Source: an uncultured Chlorobiaceae bacterium
GTDB taxonomy: Bacteria; Bacteroidota; Chlorobiia; Chlorobiales; Chlorobiaceae
Direction of reading: 5' to 3'
DNA: 35,127 nucleotides
NCBI GenBank assembly: GCA_903994455.1
Contig: CAJEXI010000034.1
Span: 1 to 35,127, forward strand
Of the stretch, positions 1-12,000 are shown piece after piece. Position numbers and translations under genes: made by a program. The notes under the pieces are model-generated. The model searched no databases, had not been told where the DNA came from, and saw only the letters and a list, made by a program, of their open reading frames with translations. Positions within the stretch are counted from its first letter, which is position 1; the number at the start of each line of letters is the position of its first letter.

Positions 1-3000
1 TTCAAGCCGTCAGTTGCCCAGGAATAGAGCGACCATTCATAGATACCCGCCGGGAATTGTTCAAACGGTGCCCATGCTATCTCCTCGAGCCAGCGACTTG
101 CAAATTCCATCTTGTCGCGCTCAACAACCAGAAGGTATGAATCGGCCCCCTCAACTTCTCCCCAATGGAAATAGACATTACCGTTTCTCACATCCGCATA
201 GGCACCATGAGCGGTATGTGTCTCCTGCACGCCTCCTCTGATGGTCTGCAGCAAATCGTGATCGACAACTGCTGCCATAGATCTCTGGCGCAAAGCAGAA
301 GTATCCGCCAGCATAGCAACAACAAATTCCAGTTGAGGAGGCAAAAAGGTAACCTGCCCGACATCCCACAAGAACTGGAACTGTTTGTATTTCACCTTCA
401 GAGAGGTCCCTGCATCATCAAAATACAGACTGTTGCCTTCCAGGGTTCCTTCCGAGAACGTCAGCAGGGCATCGGCACGACCTCTGGTATTTATCGGCGC
501 CGCAACCACAAGATTACCTTTCAGGCTCTCCAGCGAAATACCGTCACCGGCTGCAAGACCATTCACCCCGTTCATGAAAGAGACCCTTATGGTGCCTTCG
601 TTGACGAGGCTCATTTCACCCCTCTTCGCATCTGCCGCAACCCGATCAACCGACAGTAACAGAGGCTTGAGGTTACGAAGCCCGACATTGACTCCAGCCT
701 GGAACAGGGCGCTCCCGGACTGAACATTCAGATCGCCTGAACTGCTGCCTATCGAGCCTGTGTCGGCATAAACCTCTACAGCTCCTGATTGAGCATGCAG
801 CAGAGCCAGCACCACATCCTTATAAGAGTGATATTCAATAATGCCATCGTTGTTCAGCGTCTGCACTCCCTGATCCATGGTGATGGAACCATGCTCAGCC
901 TGAACAGTGACCTTGTTGCCGGAGCTGATGATATCGGCATGCTGCTCAACATCACCAGACGCAATTATTCTGACTTCCCCACTGCCGGTCACGAGGTCAG
1001 CCTTTACGATAATGTCGCTCCCAGCTCCATTGGCAGTGAGCCAGACGCTGCCTGTACCGTTGGCACTTATGGCCAATCCATTGCCATCAGCATCCTCAAG
1101 AGTAATGCTGCCGTTTATCGTCACCAGAACAATGCTCCCGTTACTGCTTGTCACAAGGTCTGAGGTCTGGTCGCTGACGGGCGAGAGTCCCGCAGTTGCT
1201 GTGATTTCAGTAACGCTTACTGTTACGCTGGTGATCGTGATATCGTCATCTTCTTTCAGATAGATGCTGGCCCTGTCGATCACGGGATCGGCACTCAGGT
1301 ACTCGACGTTTGTGGTAAGGGGACGGTCAGGGGTGCCGATCGAGCCACAGGAGTTGAGGGAAAGATTTGTTGCCATCACGTTCTTGCTGCTGCCTGCGGC
1401 GTTGATGATGGCACCATGGTCACTGATGATACTGACACTTGTAGCCATCACGTTACCAACTGTAATGTCGGAGTATGCGCGGAGACGAAGGCTGCTGCCC
1501 GTGGCGGTGACCCTGGCTGTACCTGCCATCATCAGTGAGCCGCCTTCGGCATCGAGGCTTATCGTGCCTGCTGTGGCTGTCGAGACATCCACTCCGCTGC
1601 CAAGGGTGATGGCATCGGCTGCTTTCATGGTGATGTGGCCTGTGCCTCTGGTTGTGCCTGCCGTGTTCATGGTAATGATATCGGCAGTGGCCGTGATGTC
1701 GGTGCCTACTCCAAGTGCCTGGATGAGGATGTTTCCGCTGCCGTTGGCGCTGATGGCTGTGTCGTCATCGGTTGCTGTGCCATCGTTCAGCGTGATGCTA
1801 CCGGCTGTGGTACGCAGCACAATGTTGCCGTTTCCGCCAGTGGTGCGGATGTCGCTCTGCGTTGCATCGGTGCTGCTCCCGGTGCTGGTTGTAGCATCGC
1901 TCAGGACGCGGTTGACGCTCAGGACGACGTTATCGACCGTCACGCCGTCGGCTTCGAGCAGGTAGATGCTGCCGTTCGCTGTACGGGCGCTCAGGGTTGT
2001 TACCGTGGTCTCAAGGTGGTTGGTGCTTGCTCCAATCGCCGTTCCAGCATTCAGGCGCAATTTTTTTGCCGTGATGTCCTGATCGTTGTCGTTCGCTCCT
2101 GCTGTCAGCGCGTCGGCATCAGTGATGCTGCCTGCAGTTGCCGTGATGCTGACCGAGCCTGTGGAACTTACTATATCGCCAACGATAATGTCTGTCGCGG
2201 CAAGTAACCTGATGGTGCCGGTCGATCCGGTTGTCTGGAACAGACTTGTCGTGCTTTGGGTGATGCTGCCTGTACCTGCCCCGACATCGATGCTGCCATC
2301 GGTCGTGGCACTGCTCGTCGTCAGGATGTCTGATGTGTCGGCGAAGGTTATGCTTTGGGCTGCAAGCAGGCTGATGTTGCCGGTGCCACTGGCTGTGCCT
2401 GCCGTATTCAGGGTGATGACATCGGCATTGGCGATAATGTCAGTGGCGGCTCCAAGTGCCTGAATCAGGATGTTGCCACTGCCGTTGGCACTGAGGGCAT
2501 AACCATTTGTCCCACCCTCATCAGCACCATTGATGTCGCCATCGTTCAATACAATGGAGCCCGCAACCGTCACCAGCACAATATTGCCATTCTTGCCCGT
2601 CACAAGGTCACTCAAAACATTGGTAACTGTTGTGGTCGCCGCAAAAGTATCTACACGATTGACGTTAACCGTCACCGTATCAACCGTGACGCTGTCTTCC
2701 TCAGTAACAAATACACCACCACCTCCTGCCGATGCCGAAAGGGTGACAACTGTTGTCTCAAGATGGTTGCTGCCGGTGCCGATACCTCCATTCACAGCAC
2801 TCAGCAACAATCCGGCAGCCTTGACATCCAGGCCTGTCGCTGGAGTGTCGATATCCACAATCGAACCACTTGTCGATATGATCGCCACATTGCCGTTCAC
2901 GACTCCTGATGTCAAGGTCGTCGCATCAACAGAGGAGACATGAATATCGTCAACCGCTTCAAAGCGAATGTCACCACCGTCGGAGATAATCGTGGAGCCA

Positions 3001-6000
3001 TCCTTCATTTCAATGGCAGCACCTGACTTGACATCAATGGTCGCATTACTCGTACGCAACACTCCACTAAAGAGTGTACTACCTGTAGTATTCCAAAGAA
3101 TAATGCTGCCACTTGCATCAAGGGAAATAATCCCTGTACCACCATCAAGAACAGCCTTCGCTTCTATAGTTCCGCTACGGGCCTGCATGAAAATATTGCC
3201 CGCCCCGGTGATGGTAATACCCGTAGTATTTCCACCACCATTCACCATAATATCGGTCGCACTGATAACCATATCCCCTGAACCGGTTGTGATATCGCTC
3301 AAGGACAAATCAGTCACTTCACTCACGCTCGCCTCTGTTCCAACGCGGCTGACACTGATTGCCGCCACCGTATCAAGAACAAGTCCATTGGTTTCTGTAA
3401 CAAAAAGATTGCCTGATGCACCAAGATCCGCAGCAATTGTCTCAACGGTGGTTTCAAGATGATGAGTCGCCATTCCAACTCCTGCGCCGGTAGACGAAAG
3501 ACGAAGCGTTGCTGCTGTTACATCGATATCAGCGCTGCTGGCATCGTCGTCGGCACTGTCGGTAATCGCGGTTCCTGTCAGGCTGACGTTGCCACCGGTG
3601 GTCATGGTACCCAGACTTAACGTTGTGGTTGCATCGTAACGAATGTTGCCTGAAAGGGATGAGGTTGCCGCGCCATCATCCATCGTAATCGCGCCCGATG
3701 AGGTGATGGTGGAAACATCCACATCAATAGTGCCGGTGCCATCAGCCGTGATATCACCGGTGGCTGCCTGACTCACAAAGTCTTTGGCAAGCATGCTGAT
3801 GTTGCCATTTGAACCGGAAGTGGTGCTAACCGTGGCATTCAGGGTTATGCCTGCCACGGTTGCTGAGGCAGTTTCACCTGCATTCAGCCGGATGTTGCCT
3901 GCTGCCGAAATATCGCCATTGTCAAGGGCTGTGATGATGCTGCCATTGGCCGTCTGAAGCACTACTGAGCCACCGCTGGTGATATCTGAAAGCGAGGCCG
4001 AATCAGAAACCGCAGAACCGGTTATTGTTCCGTCCCCTTTCACTCGATAGACCGTTACCACTGGCACCGTGTTGATCATCACATCGCCACCAGTGTCAAT
4101 TTCATCAAGAAACAGGCCGAGTGTACCTGTTATGTTAGCGGCAAGTGTCGTTATGTTTGTTCTGAGGTGCCGGGTTGCCGTGCCTGCCTGGGCACCACTC
4201 ACCCGCAGACTTGTCGCAATAACATTGGTATCGATTGTGCCGCTGCCGGTTATGCTACCTGTCGCATTCAGGCTGACGTTGCCTGTTGTACTGATACTGC
4301 CCAGCGTCATCGCATGAGCTGCACGGTAACGGATGTTGCCAGTGCCAGCCGTTTTGGCTTCAGTGCCATCAATCATAATGACAGAACCCGTCACCGCTTC
4401 AACATCTATCGTACCGGTACTACTGGTCTGAATATCCGCAGCAATGCTTGTGCTCTGCGAGACGTTGACATTGGCCAAAATGCTGATACTGCCACTGACG
4501 CTGCTTGTTACTCCACTCTGAATATCGATGGAGCCAGCCAGTGCGTGCAGGAGGATGTTGCCGGTGCCGTTGGCATCAATGCCTTTGCTGTCCAAATCGG
4601 AACCGTTCGTTATCGTGATGTCCCCGGTATTTGAGACAAGAACGATATTTCCGTTCGCGCTGGTGGTCAGATCGGAAAGAGCACTGGTGATCGCCGCCGT
4701 CGTGTTGGTTCCGCTGACACGATTAATGTCAAAGGTAACACCGGCGACACTCACGTCGTTCGTCTCCGTAACAAACATGCTGCCGCTTCCGCTTGATGCC
4801 GCCAGGGTGGCAAGCGTCGTTTCAATGGCATTCGCACCAGTTCCAATTCCGGAGCCAGCCGTGAGTATCAAACCAGTGGCGGTGATGTCAACTTCACTGT
4901 CACCGACAGAATCGCCATCCACAATGTTCCCGGTTGTGGCATAGATCGCTACGTTTCCGGCACCTGCCACAAGCGTCTCAATGGTGACGTTCATACCTGC
5001 CTGATAGCGGATGTTACCGCCGCCACCAACAGTGCTGGTGGATGATGTGCCTTCAATCATCGTGATGCTGCCCGCAGCAAGCAGGTCAATGCTGCCTGTG
5101 CCGGTTGTTACTGATATGACGGTATTTTGCGTTATATCCCGGCCCGAATTCAGGCTGATGCTGCCTTCGTTGCTCGTTACCAGTCCATTCAGCGTGATGT
5201 CGTTTGAATCGCCGGAGGCAAGCAGAATGTTGCCCGAAGCCAGGATATCACCATTGTCAACCACCGTCGTGATGCAGCCGTTGATAGTTTGCAGAACAAC
5301 CGCGCCACCACTGGTGATATCTGAAAGCGATGCCGAATCAGAAACCGCAGAACCGGTTATCGTTCCATCACCCTTCACACGATTGACTGTTACTGCCGCC
5401 ACCGTATCAATGACAAGGTCGTTCGTTTCGTCGATGAAGATACCGACCACTCCGGTTGTACGGGCAGCCAGCGTCGTTACCATTGTTTTGAGATGCTGGA
5501 GTGCCATGCCAGCCTGTATAGCACTCACCCGCAGACTTGTTGCAATAATACCAGTATCGGTGCCGCTGTTCGTTATGATATCTGTCGCATTGAGGCTGAC
5601 GTTGCCTGTTGTACTGATAGTGCCCACAGTAATAGTGGTGGCTGCACTGTAACGGATGTTGCCGCTGCCGGTGGAGGCTTCGGTGCCATCAAGCATGCTG
5701 ATCGATCCTGTTGTTGCCATGATATCGAGAGTCCCGCTGCCGAGGGTGGTGATATCAGCCGTATCGCTGGTACTCTGCAAGACGTTGACATTGGCCAGAA
5801 TACTGATACTGCCACTGATGCTGCTCGTTACTGCACTCTGAATGTCTATGGATCCTGCCAGGGTATGCAGCAGGATGTTGCCGGTGCCGTTGGCATCAAT
5901 ACCTTTGCTGTCTGTATCGGAACCGTCCGTTACCGTGATGTTCCCGGTGTTGGAGAGAAGAACGATATTCCCATTGGTGCTGGTGGTCAGATCGGAAAGA

Positions 6001-9000
6001 TCGCTGGTGGTCGCTAATGTCGCGCTGGTTCCGCTGACACGGTTAATGTCAAAGGTAACTCCGGTGACGCTCAAACCATCACTCTCCGTGACAAACATAC
6101 TGCCGCTGCCGCTTGATGCCGTCAGAGTGGCAATCGTCGTTTCAATGGCATTCGCACCACTCCCGATGCCAGTGCCTGCCGTGAGTATCAAACCACTGGC
6201 GGTGATGTCAACTTCACGGTCACCGTCAGAATCACCATCAACAATGTTCCCGGTTGTGGCATAGATCGCGACGTTACCGGTGCCTGCCGCAAGCGTGTCA
6301 ATGGTGACATTCGTGCCCGCCTGGTATCGGATGTTACCGCCGCCGACAACAGTGCTGGTGAATGATGTGCCTTCAATCATCGTGATATTGCCCGCAGCAA
6401 GCAGGTCAATGCTGCCGGTTCCGGTTGTTACCGATATGACACTAGTCTGCGTCAAATCTTTGCCCGAGTTCAGGCTGATGCTGCCTGCGTTGCTCGTTAC
6501 CAGTGCGTTCAGCGTGATATCGTTTGAACCGCCGGAGGCAAGCAGAATGTTGCCTGCAGCCAGAATATCACCATTGTCAACCACCGTCGTAATGCTGCCG
6601 TTGCTGGTTTGAAGAACTACCGCCCCACCACTGGTGATATCAGAAAGCGATGCCGAATCAGAAACCGCAGAACCGGTTATCGCTCCATCTCCCTTCACTC
6701 GATTGACTGTTACTGCTGCTACCGTATCAATGACAAGGTCGTTCGTTTCGTCAATGAAGATGCCGACCACTCCGGTTATGCCGGCCGCCAGCGTCGTTAC
6801 CGTTGTTTTGAGATGCTGAAGCGCCGTACCTGCCTGTGCAGCACTCACCCGCAGACTTGTTGCAATAATATCAGTATCGGCAGTGCCGCTGTCGGTTATG
6901 ATATCTGTCGCATTGAGGCTGATGTTACCTGTCGTACTGATAGTGCCCACAGTAATAGTGGTGGCTGCACTATAACGGATGTTGCCGCTGCCGGTGGAGG
7001 CTTCGGTGCCATCAAGCATGCTGATCGATCCTGTTGTTGCAACGATATCGAGAGTCCCGCTGCCGAGGGTGGTGATGTCAGCCGTATCGCTGGTACCCTG
7101 CGAGACGTTGACATTGGCCAGAATGCTGATACTGCCACTGGCGCTGCTCGTTACTGCACTCTGAATGTCTATGGAACCAGTCAGGGCGTGCAGGAGGATG
7201 TTGCCGGTGCCGTTGGCATCAATGCCTTTGCTGTCAGCATCGGAACCGTTCGTTACCGTGATATTTCCGGTGTTGGAGAGAAGAACGATATTTCCGTTGG
7301 TGCTGGTGGTCAGATCGGAAAGAGCACTGGTGGTCGCTGCCGTCGTATTGGTTCCGCTGACACGGTTAATGTCAAAGGTGACTCCTGTGATGCTCAAACC
7401 ATCACTCTCCGTGACAAACATACTGCCGCTGCCGCTTGATGCCGTCAGAGTGGCAATCGTCGTTTCAATGGCGTTCGTACCAGTGCCAATGCCGATGCCT
7501 GCCGTGAGTATCAAACCGCTGGCGGTGATGTCAACTTCACTGTCACCGACAGAATCGCCGTCCACGATGTTCCCTGTTGTGGCGTAGATCGCTGCGTTAC
7601 CGGTGCCTGCCGCAAGCGTCTCAATGGTGACATTCGTGCCTGCCTGATAGCGGATGTTACCGCCGCCGACAGCCGTGGTGGTGGATGATGTGCCCTCAAT
7701 CATCGTGATGCTGCCCACAGCAAGCAGGTCAATACTGCCTGTTCCGGCTGTTACCGATATGGCTGCATTCTGTGCAATATCCTTGCCCGAGTTCAGGCTG
7801 ACGCTGCCCCCGCTGCTCGTTACCAGTGCATGCAGCACGATATCGTTTGAACCGCCGGAGAGGAGCAGAATGTTGCCACTTGCAAAAACACCTGTGGTCG
7901 CTGCAGTGCCGGGTTGCACCGTAAGAGCACCCTCTGTGGTCTGGAGAACAACCGCGCCTCCCGTTGCCGAAATATCTTCCTGAGTCTCCACAGGCGTGGT
8001 CGCTGCTGCGCTTCCGGTTGAATCAACCCGGTTGACCGCAAGACTCACCGTATCAACAACGACACCGGTCGCTTCGTCAATAAAGATGCCGCCATTCAGG
8101 GTTTTCGCGCTGAGTGTGGTGACCGTGGTCTCAAGGTGGTTATCGGTTGCCCCGATTGCAGTTCCAGCAGTCAGAATCAGGTCAGATGCCGTGATGTCGT
8201 ACATGCTGCTATCGGTAGTCAAATCAAGAATAGTGCCTGCTGTGGCAATTATTGCGGCTTTGCCAGCCCCGGCAACAAGCTCCGCAAGAGTGATGTTGCC
8301 AGCCGTTGATTTGTAGCGAATGTTGCCACCACTGGTGCCAGTCAGGGCTCCATCAACCATACTGATACCGGTTCCTGCTTCCAGGTCAACCGTCCCTCCA
8401 CCTGTCGAAACGTCAGAGGCTGCAGCGCTTTGAGAGATGGTCGTCCCTGCAAGAAGCGAAATATTACCGCTGCCACTTGTGACCCCAGTCTGGATATCAA
8501 TGGAACCTGCAACCGCATGCAGCAGAATGTTGCCACTGCCATTCGCCGATATGCCAAGTACATTGATGTCAGCAGCATCGGCAAGAACAATGTTGCCAGT
8601 TGTACTCTTCAACACAATATTGCCATGACCACCTGTTGTGGTCAAATCTTCCTGGCTATCGACGGGACTTGTAACCGTTATACCGCCGCCAGGCTGAACA
8701 CGATTAACGGTGAGCGACACATCCTTGACCGTTACCCCGTTGGTCTCATCAATAAAGATAGATCCATTGGCCGCTTTTGCCGTCAGATTGACCACCGTCG
8801 TTTCAAGATGGTTGCTACTGAGCGCTATGGCTGTCCCGGCAGTCAGCAGCAGATCGTTGGCGATAATATCCACAGCCGTTGTATCGCCATCAAGAATGCT
8901 GCCAAGTGTAGCAATAATCGCTACTGTAGCTGTACCAGCCATAAGTGCACCAAGAGTAACATCACCTGTACCAGCTTCATAGCGAATGTTGCCTTTATTG

Positions 9001-12000
9001 GTTGTTGATACCGCTCCGTCAATCATCGTGACAGCAGCATCAGCCTTGATATCAATGGTTTGAGCTAACGCAGACGTTGTCATGTCGCCAGCAGCATTCT
9101 GGGTCATCGAATCGGCAGCAGACAGGCTGATGTTGCCTTCGCTTGAGCTGACTGTAGCATTCAGAATGATATCAGACGTTGTGGCAACTTCACCGGAACT
9201 CTCCGCTGTCTGCAGCAGAATATTGCCGACCTTTCCGGTGCTTGATATGGCACCACTCACCGTCAGGCTGCCATCAAGCAGATCAAGCACTATCGAGCCA
9301 TCCGTCCCGGAGGCACTCATGCCGTCCGTAGTCACCATCAAATCATTGCGCTCCTGAACAAAGATGCCGCTGCTGACCGTACCGGTATTGGTTGCGGTGA
9401 CGGAGTAAACGTTGGTATCAATATCATCCGATGATGTGCCGATACCCATCGTGGCACTCAAAACCAGCGCAGTAGTCGTCCCTGTGATATTGAGATCCGT
9501 GACCAGTTCACCCGCCAGGTTATCGATAATCGCACCGGCAGTCGCCGTCAGCGTTACCGTTCCACCGGCATCAATAATACTCAACAAAATATCAGTGCCA
9601 GCCGTACAGGTAACTGCGCCAGCAGCTCCGGCAATCGTTTGGGTGCCGCTTGCCATGGTGACAGAGGTCGAGGCCGAGCAGGTAATAAGCCCACCTGCTG
9701 ATGATACATTGGCACCCTGGGAAATCGAGAGATTTTTCGACATGATGGAAATTACCCCGGCACCACTCTCCGAAACAAGCGCCGATGTCGTTACCGCGCC
9801 ATCCGCTTCCAGTGTAATCGCCGTTGTGCCACTGATTGTCTGGTTGAGCGCAAGCGTCGTGTCTGTACCGGTATCGTTGGCATCAATGGTGATATTGCCT
9901 GTTCCAGCCGTGCTGACTCCGTTTCCGGATACCGCAACCGTAATATTGCCATTATCCGTTGTCAGGGTAATATTGCCACTACCCGATACCGATGTTTGCG
10001 CTATTCTGGTAACGCTGACATCCCCTCCAACTCCAGGTACCATATCGCGGGCAACAACATTGACAAAGATATTGCCACTGTCAACATTATCGGCAACCAG
10101 GGTATTGATCTGGGCCCATGGCATATCCACACCCGTTGCCGCACGAATGGTGAGTGTCGCGGCACGCAAACGCTCACTGCTGATACCATCGGCACCGGTA
10201 GTCCTGTTGAGCTGCTTGACATGGCCAGCTTCCGAATACATGGTTATGTCAAAAGGGGTGGTGTTGAGGGCATCTCTTGCTTCAACAGTATTGTAGAGTT
10301 CTATGTTGCTGTACGCATCAAGATTGATCGTCCCCTGCACAGAGAGGATGTATCCAGCATTTACACTGTCCTCTACCGTAATCCTGCCACCATAGACGTT
10401 CAAATTGTCGAGTATCGTGGGTGTTGAAAGCGATTGTATAGCACCGATGCGCACCGAACTTGCATAAGATTCTGCATGACCACCGCTCACACGACCAATA
10501 ATAACCTGGGTGAACCCGTCAGCCAAAGCGTTCAGATCAGCATTCGTCAAATTAAGCGTCGTGCTGGCTGAAAGTGGATTTGGTGGATCGGCTATTTCAA
10601 TCGCAAAATCAACGGTCGCAGGACGAAGAGTAATGGTGCCACCTATAGAGTATACTGAGGAGGAACCGCTGAGAAGATCAATTTCATTCCCTTCAACAAC
10701 AATTGCACCGCCATCAAGAGCAACCTTGCCCCTGAATATCACTTGAGTCGCCCCAAGAATAGTAAGTTTTCCACCACCCGTAATGGTCACTGTTGATTTG
10801 AAGTCAACAACTCCACTGGCATTAATGGTCAGATCGCCATCCACGCTGACCGACTGATAGAAGGTAACCGCTCCTGCACTCGCAACCCTCAACTCTTTGA
10901 GAAGAGGTTGCGTGCCGGCATTATCACCCACTTCACTGTTAATCACAACATTTCCGGAGGTTGCTGTCAACGTAAGCTTGTCAGCCACATCATTCGAAGA
11001 GCTGGCATAACCGGTCAGGGTGTTCACAATACTTGTACTGCCAAGCTGAATACCCGTACCACCGGCCATGATTTCGCGAACACCGTTCACCTCCAGTGAA
11101 TCAGAGATCGTTGCGCTATTCTGTACATCTATCTTGTCAGCCAGTAACGTCGTATGCCCGGAACCCTGAATAGTGAGCGATTTTGCTTTAAGGGTGGCAT
11201 CAATCACTATCTCGCCGCCCTGTGCCGGATTCAGGAAAACAAGGTCATCAGTAAAAGCCACAACGTCGTTGGCGACAGCACTGTCACCAATATGGATGTA
11301 GCTGCTGCCCGTATAGCTGCCGAAGATAATCCGGGCAAAACCAGGCTGGAATTTCTCCAGCTCTGTCGTATCAAGATAGAGAGTGTCAGCCGTCGATGTC
11401 GTGGCAGTAACAGAACCAAGCTGAATCGCACGGGCGGTATCCAGCGGCGCAATGGTCAGAATTGCGCCAGGGCTGCGAAGAGTATTGTCGAATTGCACAT
11501 CATTGGCAAGGATGGTCATATCCTGACCAGAAGCATCAACAGGACTTAAAATTGTCTGCACACCACTCAACGTACTAATACCTGTGCCACCACCTTTTGA
11601 GCCAGCGGCATCACCAATGTTCAGAACACCGACAGAATCTGTCGAAATCACCGCCACCGTTGCCCGTTCTGAACTGCTGGCAGCAACATAAGCCGCATCA
11701 ATAACCAGGGAAAGCGGGCTATAGAAGAAACCGGATACCGAATCGCCGACAGTGCCTTTCGCTTTCATGAGAATCGTACCATCAGTAGTCTGGAGATACG
11801 GGCCCTCCGCAGCACGCAAGAGTGTACCTATGGGGAGATGGTAGCTCTCTTCGTAAGGAGTAGCACCATCAACCCAAACCTTGCCTGTAGCAACATCAAC
11901 CTTGAATCGACCATTGATCATGGCCCATGCAATCTCAGGGCTGAAAATCCTGCTGTTTTGCGTTATGTCACTCGTTCCGGCTCCATCGGTAACGGTAATA

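Noticed and set aside
6609..7439. Plus-strand ORF of 276 codons rich in Cys, Arg and Asp
   Set aside because: Antisense to the homogenised repeat block; its internal similarity to the ORF at 5,493-6,017 reflects the tandem DNA repeat, not protein conservation.
4528..7587. A set of similar plus-strand ORFs of about 140 codons recurring every ~1.32 kb
   Set aside because: Their recurrence simply follows the 1.32-kb repeat of the minus-strand gene. They look like conserved proteins only because the underlying DNA is duplicated.
3990..7970. Possible CRISPR array or non-coding satellite
   Set aside because: Repeat periods are ~1.32 kb and ~0.66 kb, not tens of bases, all lengths are multiples of three, and the reading frame stays open through every copy.
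9412..10296. Plus-strand ORF of 294 codons
   Set aside because: Antisense shadow of the beta-solenoid at 9.1-12.9 kb; low-complexity Val/Pro/Ser sequence and no recognisable motif.
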